A stretch of 64,000 bases of DNA from Pyxicephalus adspersus (lineage: Eukaryota > Chordata > Amphibia > Anura > Pyxicephalidae), in the NCBI RefSeq assembly GCF_032062135.1, contig NC_092864.1, forward strand, positions 16,689,762-16,753,761, given 5' to 3'. The notes beneath the pieces are model-generated. The model worked only from the letters and a program-made list of their open reading frames with translations, did no database searches and was not told where the DNA came from. Shown here one piece after another: positions 36,390 through 47,902 of the stretch (position 1 is its first letter; the number at the start of each line of letters is the position of its first letter). A program made the position numbers and the translations under genes.

Positions 36390-36890
36390 CACTTTTCTGA
36401 TAATAATTCAGCCTGGCTCTCTATGTGGCTCTCCCCTGTCCCTGGTCTCTCCCCCACTGCTGTTTGATTTGGCACCAGAAGCCAGAATAATTTGTTTCCA
36501 TTGCAGTGAAGCCCTAATTACCTGGAATAAACTTTTTACACTAAGTGTGTTTGTTTAACAAACTGGCCCTTTCAGAGCCCTAGCGAGGGCTGATTGATGA
36601 GAGCTCGATCGGCTGTGGGTCTCAGCCGCCTGCCATGTCTTGTGGCATTAAAGGAGTAGTGTCTGCAGCTGAAAAGGCCTCTCTCTGTCCTACTGTAATC
36701 GCATATGACACCTCCAATGTTTGGCTGGGGATGGGGGGTGCGCTAGGGCTTTAGCTAGGACGCTGCTCACAAATATTTATGCTTTTAATTTAGGCTTCTT
36801 TTTCTGGAGAGCTAATTTTATACAGAACGGTCCTAGCTTGGGGCTAAGAGAGCTCATGACAAGGGCTTCTCTGACACCCCCGTAGCCGGT
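36390..36890. promoter_or_regulatory. Candidate cluster of conserved non-coding elements
   Basis: About 500 bp of unique sequence with the texture of deeply conserved vertebrate elements: 'tttccattgcagtgaagccc', 'taattacctggaataaactt', 'gcgagggctgattgatgaga', 'gctcgatcggctgtgggtct', 'gctttagctaggacgctgct' and 'ggagagctaattttatacag'. TGATTGAT and TAATT cores suggest homeodomain or TALE factor sites. There are frequent in-frame stops and no repeat similarity. Of all non-coding parts of the window this is the strongest candidate for an enhancer. Conservation is inferred, not shown. Confidence 0.4.
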
Positions 36891-37250
36891 AAGATGGATG
36901 CTTGCTTTATAGCAGACACATTAAACTACACTTGTCTGCTCACTGAGGTGGTGGTCATTTTATAATATGAACCAACCAATACAAAAGAAAATCTGGTATA
37001 CAGAAAATTAATGAATTTTCTTCCTGACAATGCCAGTTGCTTGTTTTTCAGGATTTTCTTTAACTTGCTGCTTGCTTGTTCCTCGAATAATACCAATTAT
37101 ATATTATTTGTATGGTCGATAAAGCAACCAGTGGACTTGCATTTTCAATAGGAGGTCATTATTAACGGATTTTTATTTCAGTTCTAGTTGTATTTAGGAA
37201 AAGTACCTTCTATGGCTTATTAGGGCACACCCTTACCCGATGATACTTAC

Positions 37251-37354
37251 CTTGCTCCCTGCTGCTCAGTCGGTTTTTGTGTATTAGTGAACATGCAGCT
37301 GTCTCCTTTTCTCCCAGAATTTAGTACTTGGGCATTCGTGGTCAGTCTCCAGGC
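37251..37354 (-). CDS. Weak candidate exon (possibly repeat-derived)
   Basis: Minus strand, 104 bases. A very strong donor (GCAAG|GTAAGTATC) follows 34 open codons plus two bases. The peptide begins AWRLTTNAQVLNSGRKGDSC. The acceptor (caccatgtggcagggtacag) has a poor pyrimidine tract. Start phase 0 and end phase 2 are exactly those needed to connect 49664-49504 to 20407-20152. Against it, the plus-strand string 'gatacttacct' also occurs just inside the MITE at 40.6 kb and near 23.04 kb, so the donor could come from a mobile element. Confidence 0.2.
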
Positions 37355-38202
37355 CTGTACCCTGCCACATGGTGCAGGAGAACAGCTCATCAACTCAGTG
37401 TAAGCTCCAAAATCATACAACATGTGGTTACACAAGCATTATACAAATGAATGGAATTGTGGAGAAACATGTCAAGGAGAACATCACTGGGTTTGGGATA
37501 ACACTTTTGAGACAACCTGTTTTATTGTCTTGAATTGACAGTGACAGACCTTCTTTCATCCAGTCTTACGAAAATGAATACACTGCTCAAAGACCTTCTA
37601 CTGTCCATGGTACTGATAGAGTCAGTGGGATGCAAAAGAGGAAACAATGGCTTTTCCTTAACAAGAAGATATCCTAGTTACATTTTGTTCTGTTGATCCT
37701 GCAGCCATTGTAATTTTGTATTGTATTATCTTGATAGATACACAGCTTCTAATCCTTAACAGTCATTTACAAAACACCGCCAAGGGCAGTGTAATTATGT
37801 CAAGTAAGTGGTGTCTCCAAGTGTAATTATCCCCTTACCTGCTGTCCTCTATAAACAATGCTTTCCATGGCACTGTTCACATGCTAAGATTACACACAGG
37901 CAATAAGAGAACACAACTAAGTAGGTTGCTCCTTGGAAGATAAGGTAGACAAAGGCAGGTTACTTTCAACTAATTGGGATGCAATTCAGCTCAATGATTC
38001 CTCATGTTAGAATGATTACAACCTAAAAGCTCAAAACCCAATAGGGTTTCCATTCTTCTCCACTCTTTAAAGAAACAAACAGTGATTCCACATTCAGTGA
38101 GTTCACTCAGAGAGCTACTAACCAGATGATACAACTGTACTAAAATAAGAGACCCCAAATCTATAATTTTAGTTTATTGGGATCTATCTGTAGGTGGTCT
38201 TG

Positions 38203-38214
38203 GGGGGGGGGGGG
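38203..38214. repeat. Poly-G run
   Basis: Twelve consecutive G bases in otherwise unique sequence. Similar short runs are at 2705-2716 (C) and near 16990 (G). Confidence 0.9.
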
Positions 38215-38732
38215 TGAAAGCACATCTGCTTACAAATGAATGGGCTGCCCTAAAGCATAGCACAGCCATTTTGGGAACCCAGTCTTATTTACTGCATGAG
38301 AACACCTTGCCAGGTCACTGGGGCTGTAATTCCTGGATGTGCAACAGCAACTTCCTATCCTCCCATTTCATGTAGTACATCGGAATCAGATCAGGTACTT
38401 TGAGACACTTCTTAAGTACTAAGTATGGTTTACATTAGGTTTTCTGTTGATGGGAGGCAGAAAGTCATGTGTCACAGAATTGTTCTTCTCCTTAATCCCA
38501 AACTTGGGTTCCTGGTTTGCAGGATTACTGGCAAAACGAGCAAGCTTAATTCAGAAACCTTAATTAAAAACTGAACTCCTTAGCAGGTCGGTTGTGTTCT
38601 TTGTATGCATCATAAAACATATTTTAAGCTCAAGTGTCTGTGCTGCAATAAAATCTCAAGACATGTTATCAGTCCAGCTCAGATCACTTGTGGGGGCTAT
38701 GGAATTCCTTGAATCTGTGTAAAGGAGGTAAT

Positions 38733-38905
38733 GAGAGGTCTCCCCAGCCGCTTTTATCTGGGCGCACCACCCAGCACTTTTCAGTACCCACCCAGCTGTT
38801 TTGTGGTGGTTACTGAAGATTTAGGTCACAATACAGGGGCTGCCACCCACCTACAACCACTTTGCTTAAAAAAATTCTGGTTTGAACACTGTAATATGTT
38901 ACTGG
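38733..38905 (+). repeat. Unclassified interspersed repeat, copy 1
   Basis: It shares 'caccacccagcacttttcag', 'cagctgttttgtggtggtta' and 'ggtcacaatacaggggctgc' with a second copy near 41415-41575. The open frame crossing it is chance. Class unknown. Confidence 0.65.
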
Positions 38906-39899
38906 CAGAACTACCAGATAAAAGAGGCCTAAAAAAGGAAATGTAGCTGTCAATTAACTGGTAAGCTGTAATATATGACATGTCGGCCTGTAGATTCAGT
39001 ATAGAATATTGTACATGTGTGTTTGCAACATTACATTGGCCAGTAGCCGACTTGGGAGTGAATCTGCTTATGTGTACTAAGCCCAACGGCCTATTTCCAT
39101 TATGGCCACGTGCTGCATTTTTATATCAGTTACCCTGCCCATTGCAGCACACAAAAATTTGTGCATGCTGCACCTCATAATAACATACAGCAGTTTGAGT
39201 ACATTACATTGCCTAGATGTGTGTCATACACATTTAAGAATAAATGGCAACACCATGCACGTCTTGTAAGTTGAATTAGAGCATGTGCGTCTATGCAGAA
39301 ACCAGTGGAACAAGCCCTAAGTCCATGGGGACAATGTCAGAAAGGAGGAGGCTATTGAAGCTAGAAATAATGTTTTGGCTTTTTTAATTTTTAGAATTTT
39401 TGCACAACCTCTGAAAAACAAAAATACACTGCAATTTGGTTTTCCCACACTGGAAATACCTCCTCTTTAATTTGTAGGTTTACATTAATATCCCTTCACC
39501 ATAGATAATGATTTCTCATTATTCTGCTGTAAACTGAAGCTGGTGTCATACCTTATGATGCACGGCAGGATTTTTGCAGGATTATTCAGCAAAAAGCATT
39601 ACATAACATCTATCACTTCTACATCCGGAAAACAGTGGGTTTATGCTCCACAATCCAGCGAAAAAAAGTCACAGCATTCAGCAGCAGCCATCCCTGTTCC
39701 CATTTCTAAGGCTAGATCTGAAGCATGGAGGAAGGGAGAAGACTGATTTTAATGGGCAACAAAGGCCTATTCTCAATTCAGGTTGTAAAATTTCTGCCAC
39801 CTAAGGCTGGAAGCTATGTCGATTCCCCTGTTTTACCTACCAAACAGACTCAGAATCTAAACTCCAGGTAGATGAATGTACTTATATACTTATTAAAAA

Positions 39900-40060
39900 T
39901 CATGCAGGCTGGATTCACACCTTTGTATTTGTGGTCCACAATGCATGTTAAAAGGCTGTGTATATGTTGCAATGTGTTGTCATTCACTGTGAATGGTACA
40001 CCAACACAAATACAGAATAATCAAGTGCACAGATGTGAATGCACTGTGTGTGTTGTGGTG
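39900..40060 (+). repeat. Possible interspersed repeat
   Basis: The sequence 'ggctggattcacacctttgt' to 'cacagatgtgaatgcactgt' has inverted similarity between its two ends ('attcacacctttgta' against 'cagatgtgaatgca'), as in a worn MITE. Confidence 0.3.
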
Positions 40061-40130
40061 TACTACATTGGCAAAATATAACACAGATACATTTTATCAT
40101 TAAAAGCCAATTCTCATTCAATGGGTTGCC

Positions 40131-40636
40131 TTAAAGCATACCTAAACTCAACATTTTCACTTTACACAAAAGGGTAGACAACCCTTATATGTAAAGGAAA
40201 ACTGTTAATTATTTTTTTTAAGTGCAACATTCCATTGAAATCAAGACTGAATGTGAGTGTAGAGCCTCCCGGGATACCTACGTCACATATCCTGGGATAC
40301 CTACGTCACACATCCTGGGATACCTACGTCACACATCCCGGGAGGCTCTTGGTGCTCCTTCTGCGCATGTCCGAGATCTCGGACATGTGCAGAAGGGGTA
40401 TTTTTTCTATTAAAGGATAGACCTGTGGAGTGCGAAATCGGGTGATGTAGCAAGAAGACAAGAAGATGGATCAGGAGACTGGATATGGTGGAGCTGGGTG
40501 CTTCCTCAGCGCCGGGAAGAAGAGGAATTCCAGGACGACGCGGGACCGGATCGCAGGAAGGACCAGAGCCATCGAGGGATGTGCAAAATTAAAGGTAAGT
40601 ATCGTTTTTTTGGTTTTCAGTTTAGTTGCGCTTTAA
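40131..40636. mobile_element. MITE with 'ttaaagc' inverted ends, carrying three TACGTCA motifs and a 38-bp palindrome
   Basis: The left end is TTAAAGCATACCTAAACTCA. The right end, on the minus strand, is TTAAAGCGCAACTAAACTGA. TTAA at both ends may be a target duplication or part of the repeat. Inside, a 14-bp perfect inverted repeat (40261-40274 and 40336-40349) encloses three 23-bp units, each with TACGTCA (40279, 40302, 40325). Beside it lies a loop-free palindrome of 38 bp with one mismatch pair (40358-40395, centre GAGATCTC). A related, partial copy is near 63.1 kb. Confidence 0.8.
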
Positions 40637-40673
40637 CACAATGTGTATCTGCACATAAAACGCAAAAGCTAAT

Positions 40674-40955
40674 GCAGCCTTTCTCAGCCTTTTTTAAATG
40701 GGGGAACACCTATAATAACTTTCAGATCTCAGGGAACCCGTTCCATTTACTATATTTACAGATTACAGTATATTAGTTTGGTGATCGGTGGGAAGAATGA
40801 CTCTTACCTTGCTGACCGGTGGGAAAAATGGTACCCTTACAGATAACCAAAAAGACCATTGGTGTCACTTAAACTGACCTGAAAGGCACATACGCTCATA
40901 CTCATGGAACTTCTAGCAACCTCTGGAGGAATCCTAGTTGACAAACACTGCTCTA
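40674..40955 (+). mobile_element. hAT-like MITE copy
   Basis: It runs from CAGCCTTTCTCAGCC to GTTGACAAACACTG. The flanks 'agctaatg' and 'ctctaatg' match at 6 of 8 positions. It is full length, with two of the 'gaccggtgggaagaatg'-type internal units that expand at 46.3 kb. It lies only about 37 bp beyond the previous MITE. Confidence 0.75.
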
Positions 40956-41414
40956 ATGAATGTTAGTGTATGCATAGATGTGACGAGGGCCTTCATTCAC
41001 ATTACTATGCAGTTAGTGAACCTAAATATTAGCCTCCTAGGAGCTTTTCAGGCTTATTGAAGGCTCATCTGCTGATAACCACATAGACTGGAGGACAGAG
41101 CAAGAGGGATGAGCTCATCAGTGTGCTGCTTCTCCTTCATTTTCCTATCACAGGATAGGGGAAAGAAGATGACGGATTATTATTGTCAAATTGCAGTTGA
41201 TGAAAGTCAAGACAGCAATCTGGTCCTGCTTCTAGGGCTGGTGCGAAACAAATGGAGAAAGGAACAGAAATGGCAAGTAAAATGGCATCAAAGCATTCAT
41301 TTCAGCTGCGTATTATAGCCTGGCTGTCATACATTCAGATGCTGATTTTAGCAATCAGAAAGTAAAGCCAGAACTGGCCGCCCTAAGTGTTTGAAGTCAA
41401 CGTCTTATGAAGTA

Positions 41415-41575
41415 GTGTTCTCCACAGACACTTTATGCTGGGTGCAGAACCCAGCACGTTTCAGTTACCACCTGGCTAATTTTGTGTAGTTACTAAAAGT
41501 TGGGTCGCAATTCAGGGGCTACAGATACAGCTTCTTCCCACCGAATTCTTGGTAGAATATTGTAAAGCCAATGGA
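41415..41575 (+). repeat. Unclassified interspersed repeat, copy 2
   Basis: It contains 'ggtgcagaacccagcacgtt', 'tcagttaccacctggctaat' and 'gggtcgcaattcaggggcta', matching 38733-38905 with moderate divergence. Confidence 0.6.
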
Positions 41576-41639
41576 TCAGCCAGTCAACAGTCATCATCCT
41601 TCATATTCTTCCCCCTCCCAAGCACAGTTTTCCAGTAAC

Positions 41640-42110
41640 ACGCCTGAGCTTTACCTTCAGTTGCCAGCATCTGTAACACAAGGATCTACAGCCAGTGTAT
41701 CCCCACCGCTAGCAGCATGACAGGTAAAATCTGGCTAGTTCGACAGAAAGTTTTAATGACACCGCAGTCAGAGCAATTAAGAGAGGAGAGAGAACGAGAA
41801 TTACAGTGTTCCCATGACAACCAATGCAGCAAGAAGCCAAAATGACAACTCGACTCGAGCAGAGAGAAGCAGAGAGGGTAAGGACCATCGGCGATTGGGA
41901 CAGTACTCTCGCCTAGAGCACATGCGGCCAGCCAATTCAATAATACAATACACATGGCAGAATACTGCCAGGGGGATTTGTTTCATATTACCTGCTACAC
42001 TTCTACCAATACAAGTCTTTGCTCAGGAAAACCCAGAAGTCATTGCTAGCTTCGTCACAGTTAGCCCCGTTCTATGTTATTACCGCCATTTATCTAGATA
42101 CAGCTGACAC
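41640..42110. other. Unique block of balanced composition, possible conserved element
   Basis: Repeat-free sequence with long open stretches in several frames on both strands. On the plus strand an acceptor-like 'gagctttaccttcag' is followed by about 60 open codons without a clear donor. Also present: 'ccatcggcgattgggacagt' and 'tagccccgttctatgttatt'. I cannot tell an exon from a regulatory element here. Confidence 0.25.
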
Positions 42111-42295
42111 CTTATCCAGAGAGCTGAACACCAGCCTTCCCTTCACTCCTGCATAGTTGTTATGGCTCCTCTCCTGTACTTAAAAATCTAAATTCAACTG
42201 AGAGCTTCTCACAATCGTGCATTAGAAGCTGCAACAATTCATATAGAGCCCTCCTCATTTTTTAGCTGAAGGACATCCAGCATTATCTAGCCCGG

Positions 42296-42600
42296 TCTTT
42301 ATCAATCTTTTTACCCCCCCGATGAATCCTTGAAATAATGTTCAGGTCTTGGGGAACCTTTTCTAAAACAAATTTAGTGGGGGTTTGTGGGAAAAAAGGA
42401 TCCTAAATAGGTGGCCATTGGAAAGAATGCCCCCTAAAGTAGAGGCTGAAATACCACCTTTATAGGCAACTAAAAAGCATCATTGGAGTCATGCAGTTGG
42501 CTCTACCAAGTGGTGTTGGCCCCAGAACTATGTGAGCATCATCAAATTGGAGGTCAATCAGCCACAGTTTGAACAGCCCCTGGAGGAACGCTGCCTGACT
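42296..42600 (+). mobile_element. hAT-like MITE copy, same subtype as 1049-1310
   Basis: It has 'cggtctttatcaatcttttt', 'aggtcttggggaaccttttc', 'gcatcattggagtcatgcag' and 'ggctctaccaagtggtgttg'. It ends in 'cctggaggaacgctgcctga'. Confidence 0.6.
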
Positions 42601-43074
42601 GCCCCTGGCCTGCCTCTTCCATTCATCGGACTTCACTTCTTTTAATCAATCACAAATGCTCAGTATTATATGTATGCATTACCACTGCTGGTGATATCAC
42701 CGAGTCTAATATAAGATATGTGATCATTTTATTTAATATGTTGACAGGAGAAAAAGAAGGAACCATGGAAAGCAAAATATCAACAGATTAACCTTGATCT
42801 TTAAAACTACATGATAGAGCAATATACATTTCCATGCAAATGCCATAAATGGGTGGAAATGTATTTTAATATAAAAAAAATGATGTACCTGCTGATATTT
42901 GCAAATTAACTGAACATGCAAATTAACCCTTCTGGAAAACTTGCCAACCATATTAATGTGTTGTGGGTATATGATTCACTTCAGTGTCCTTGGAGGAGCA
43001 AAGGAAAAGATTTTTAAACTTTGGTATCATCAGCATCACTGTTCTTTAATTGGTGCAGGTGACCATACACCTGG

Positions 43075-43180
43075 TACACACAGCACCATCTAGTGGCTAA
43101 GGGAGACATAATCAGTACAGGGGTCAGCAAGGGATGCAGTTGTAGGGTTATTCTAGTTTTTTTATATATAGATCTGACTA
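43075..43180 (+). repeat. Possible retroelement tail
   Basis: The sequence 'cagcaccatctagtggctaa' followed after about 70 bp by 'tttttttatatatagatctg' resembles 3' ends of some non-LTR elements. No coding part. Confidence 0.25.
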
Positions 43181-43518
43181 CAATTACATACAAAGGATAA
43201 CAAGCTACATAGGAATGCTGAATGTTTACTTTTTTCTGTATCTCAGTTTTACAACTATGTCTACACTAAACAGTGTTTTCACACACTTGTAGTCGAATTG
43301 TGTTTAGGGGCAGTTTGCGCCTGGAGTTACTTTTTACTTTCCATCTCCAACATAGTTACAATGTAAAATAGGTTTTCTGCTTCCTCTGTAGGCTTTATTC
43401 AAGCTCATCCGAGTTCTGATCGCTTCATTGAGAAAACAAAAGATTCCATGATGTTGGGTTTTAATGTTATCTCTTACCTGATTTAGGCTACTTCTTGTTC
43501 TTTGTGTTTCTTCTGCAG

Positions 43519-43618
43519 GAGCGTCTGCTTGTTACATGATGGTAGGGCAATGATAAATCTTCGAGAGACCAAAAATGATGTTGTGGACCCCCCAGTACCC
43601 CAGCACAGAAAGGCTTGA
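43519..43618 (+). other. Open 32-codon segment after a strong acceptor (possible plus-strand terminal exon)
   Basis: The pyrimidine tract 'cttgttctttgtgtttcttc' followed by 'tgcag' is one of the best acceptor look-alikes in the window. After it, one base then SVCLLHDGRAMINLRETKND and VVDPPVPQHRKA, then TGA. The composition is protein-like. However, there is no matching upstream plus-strand exon, and the strand is opposite to the main candidate series. It could be chance. Confidence 0.2.
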
Positions 43619-44169
43619 CTGTTCATTTTGTCTATTGGGTAAAGAATAAGCAGCAATCTATAACTTATTTCCCATTTACCAGGTAGCTGGTGCTCTCCTC
43701 TGCCCCTGAATACGATGGGACCTCAATGTCTCCTTGCACAATGCAGGACTGCTGGTCCTGCATCAATCCTGATGACTTAGGAGAGGTTGTGGGAGTATTA
43801 GTGGTAATGTGGGTCAGCAAACAAAAGCAGCTTTTTGGATCTGGCTATAGGGTGGAAAAATGACCTGCAATAGTGCATAAGTAAGTTACATATTCCTGTT
43901 TCCTAGACAAAATGAGCAAGTCTTGCATGCTGAGGGGTGAAGGTTTTGCATTGTCTTTTTGTTTCACTAACTGGAGTTCAGTTTTAATAATCTATCACCA
44001 AATATAAAAAAAATACATTGGATTGTCAGGTCTGCTTTAAGGGGTTCACATGGACCTCATGGTGGAAGGCAGCTGTATAAATAGGGTTACATTTCTTTTT
44101 TTGTAGTGTCCTTTTCTATAAGGCCAGCTTAAAACTGCTGAGAAAAATTTTCCTGCACCAGAATGTCCT

Positions 44170-44300
44170 GACATTTATCACCAATCCATGCCAAGGCTCG
44201 TTTTTTTTTTTTCTTTTTTAATGCCACTTTCCCGAGTAATTAACATATTATTTTTCCATCAGCTCGGCTAGGAATCCAGCCCTGGGGGGGCAGGTCTACC
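44170..44300. promoter_or_regulatory. Candidate conserved non-coding block
   Basis: It contains 'cccgagtaattaacatatta' and 'catcagctcggctaggaatc' after a poly-T run, in repeat-free sequence with TAATTA homeodomain-type cores. Confidence 0.25.
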
Positions 44301-45214
44301 TCCTGCATCCAACAAGTCGGGATAATGTCTGTTCTATACAGGGTGGCTGTAAATAGGAGCAGAAGTGCCCTCTTTCTTGGCTGTGTGTATGAATAGAGTC
44401 CACTATTCTCTTGTGCATTAATGATAAAGAACACTTATGAGTACATATACACACTGCTCCAAGAAGCTGACTTACCACGTAATTCCACAACATAGAGTGC
44501 TACCCCTGTAGCTAAGGACTCTGGGTAGGGGCATGCAAATGAATGGTCACGGAGGCCCAGATTTTAGGTGGATTAGTAAAAATGTGCTTTGCATGGCATT
44601 GGAGAAGAAAAGTCCAATGTGTATTTTGTATACTACTAAGCTTATGTAGTATTTACTGCCTGGTGTGTGTGTGAATGTATGAAAACCCAAGAAGCAATAC
44701 ATCAAGTCATTTCTGCAACACTACCTGACCTAACATACTGTTTTCTAAAAAGCACTTTTTGGCAGATAATTGTATAGCATACCTGCATTTTTTTTTTAAA
44801 TTACCTTTTTCAGTTCACTAGAAAAGTATATAACACAGGCACTCAGATGTCATAGCGATAATGAGCACCTCAGGCTGCCAGGGACTTTCAGTATTGCTTA
44901 GGGAGATTATTTAACTTGTTGGAAAATTTTACTGCATTCAGGACCAGATTCTTCACTTCTCCGTATAGATAGGTAAAGGACTGGAAGTATCGAATGTGCA
45001 CTGTGCCCCAGGGCAAGTATCATGATGGGTATCTGGGCATAAGCCAGATCTTTCTATGCCTCTAGCATTTTAAGGGAGATCTTTAAGGCTATGGTTAAGC
45101 TATCCAATGCCAAAAACAAAGCCCTTCGATGTAGTGGCTGTTTTAGTTAACTTTTTTTAGGCTTATTTGCAATATGTAGAAAATTACCTATTGACCTTGC
45201 TAGAAATACAAAAG

Positions 45215-45345
45215 CAATGTTATCTAGTATTGTGTATTTACCCCTTGCACCACCAAACCAGCGCTGACCCAAGGCAGGAACTTTACAAGACCTCAGATGG
45301 TGTCCTGTAGTATCTGGCATCAAGATGTTGCCATCTGGCTTCCCT
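45215..45345 (-). mobile_element. DNA-transposon fragment, 'gtgtcctgtagtatctggca' family
   Basis: The plus strand reads 'ctagtattgtgtatttaccc', 'cttgcaccaccaaaccagcg', 'acaagacctcagatggtgtc' and 'ctgtagtatctggcatcaag'. I recognise this as the terminal region of a DNA transposon widespread in fish and amphibians, whose ends read 'aggcataacattatgaccac'. Only about 130 bp remain. The superfamily is not asserted. Confidence 0.5.
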
Positions 45346-46199
45346 TCCCTGTTGGCTTTTCTCCCCAAGGTAAACAAGGTTTGTGCACATGGCCATCAAC
45401 ATGATCTAAAACAAAATTAATCAAACCAGTATACCTTATTCAATTGCTCTGCGGTTCCTGTTCTGATTCAATTGTAGGCATTTTCAGTGGTGAACAGCAT
45501 GGGTGATCTAACCCAAGCCACTGCACTTAAGATCCTTTCAAATCACTTTTTAATTGCATCCTATGTCCATCTGTACAAGCCATAAGGGTAGATAGATATG
45601 AGATGATTCTTGCCAGATGTAGTCAAAAACATTGAAATGGGAAACAATTGCATGTCTCTAAAGTTACCGTGCTTCCTGTAGGTGTCCCCTTGCTCATATT
45701 AAAAATCATTCAGAGTGGATTTTTCATAGTCTATCACTATTTAATAGGTCCAGCACTGTAGGTGTTTGCTTCATACATATTCGTCAATGTTTGACCAAAA
45801 TGAACCGCAGAATTGAAAACAGAATTGAAATTGAAAGTTGCATTTCATCACATATATACCTGATATTGTATAGGCTGAAACACATACTAAGAGACAAATG
45901 GAGGCTATCAGGCTGGGTTGAAAAATTGTCTGGGAATTGTGATTGGATTCTTCTTGGATGATTAAACAACGATTAGCCTACACTGAACATTTTACATTAT
46001 GGAAACTTTGTTTAAGGCTACCGTTGGACCTGGACTGAGTTTACATTTCCTGACCCTCTAGGCCAACTGCCTTCTGTTCCTCCAATATCAGTCAACTGGC
46101 TAAGATTTGCATCACACAAACCAATTCAGACATCATAGTTACATAACTCTCAATGTAGATGGGACAGGGAACTGAAAGAGAGATTTCTGCTTCTCAGGA

Positions 46200-47130
46200 T
46201 CCATACAGCTAGAATAATTGGCAATAACTAGAAGAAAGAAGAAAAGTATTGCTAACGGTTTGCACTGGAAAAAGCCTGTGGGACAGACAAGAAAAAATAT
46301 CGACATTATCTTCATTGCAACCATTATATTGGTGGTCAGTAAAAAAAAGGGCATGGTTTTACTGGTTATCAATAGGAAAATCCCTAATATTGGTGATCAG
46401 TAAGAAGAATGCTCCTTGCATTGATGTCAGTGGAAGGATTGCTACATGACATTAGTGATCAGTGGAATAAAGCTCCCCCTTATATTTTTGGTATTGAGAA
46501 AAATGCTGCCTACATTGGTGGTCAGGGGGAAAAAGTCTCTTTATATTGCTAATCAGTGGTATGAACTTCCCTTATATTGGTGATGAGTGGGAAGAATGTT
46601 CCTTTCATTGTTGGTCAGTAAGAACAATGCTCCTTACATCGACCAGTGGTGAAAAGTTCTCCTTTCACTGGTGTTCATTTAGAAAAATTGCCCTTACATT
46701 GCTGACTGACGGGAAGAATTTCCTTTAGATTGGTGACCAGTGGGAAGAATTCCCTTTGGTGACCAGCGGGAAGAATTCCCCTTACATTGCTGACCGGCGG
46801 GAAGAATTTCCTTTACATTGCTGACTGACGGGAAGAAGTCCCTTTACATGGGTGATCGGTGGGAAGAATTCCCCTTACATTGGTGACCTGCAGGAAGAAT
46901 TCCCTTTACGTTGGTGATTGATGGGAATAATTCCCTTTACACTGGTGACCGGCGGGAAGAATTCCCTTACACTGGTGATCGGTGGGAAAAATTGCCCCTT
47001 ACATTGGTGACCGGTGGGAAGAATTCCCCTTACATAGTAATCAGTAATCAGTGGGAAGAATGCCCTTACTTTTATAATTAGTGGGGAAAATGCCCCTTTA
47101 CAGCTGTGAAAATTAGGGAAGAGGAAGAAA
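46200..47130 (+). mobile_element. hAT-like MITE whose internal unit has expanded into a tandem array
   Basis: The array at 46320-47105 has about 24 copies of a 31-32-bp unit (type 'ttacattggtgaccggtggg' plus 'aagaattcccc'). This is the unit found one to four times inside ordinary copies of the MITE. Units between about 46690 and 47040 are the most alike, whereas outer units are diverged. This suggests amplification from the centre. The period is not a multiple of three, so long open frames do not persist. Confidence 0.8.
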
Positions 47131-47902
47131 ACCCATATTTGTAAGGAAAACAGGTAAATCTTTCAATGCATTGATGAAATATTACCTTTTGATGATGATG
47201 ATGATTGACTTTTTTTGTTTTAGATAGAGCGGGAAAGGGTTATAAACCCCTGTTGGGTTTTGCCAGGATTCCATTAAAGATATTTCTCTTTATTATTGAT
47301 CTGATCTTTTTTTTACCATAATTATTTAATATTAAATAAGTTTTATATTTATTCAGTTTTCTTTGTTTGTGCTGCTGTTCGATATTGCCTTCATTTGCTG
47401 TCTGGAAAAAAACGTTGTCCAAAGAACTGGAATTATTGAAAAATATCTCTTTCGGTGTCCCAGATGGTACTAACTTTTTCTCAGCTTCTTAAAAATTAAA
47501 AAAAAATGCTTATACCTTAACATTCCCAGATATCCCCTAAAAGAAAAAAGTATTCACCTTGCATGTTAAATCCACGTGAACTTGAACACATAGAACAGAT
47601 TACAGTTTATTAAGATCGCACCAAATTACAGAGAACATTTAACCAGTCACACCGGTCTGATCACCAGTAAATAATGTGCCTCTCTGCAGCCACACAAACA
47701 TACACACAGCTATGATGAATGAACAGAAAGAGTAGCTTATTATATCATGCGTTCCATATTGAATTATCACTTTCCTAAAGCATAAGTACACAAGTATCTG
47801 GTTCTTACAACAAATAAACATTCCATTGCATGGCTCTGCTGACTCTCCAGAATGCTCCTGTACACATTCCTTAATATTCAGTCTCCATTTTTCTTTACGA
47901 TG

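Noticed and set aside
40358..40395. p53-type response element in the palindrome
   Set aside because: The CATGTCC and GGACATG half-sites are present, but the decamers do not meet the RRRCWWGYYY pattern and the order is inverted.
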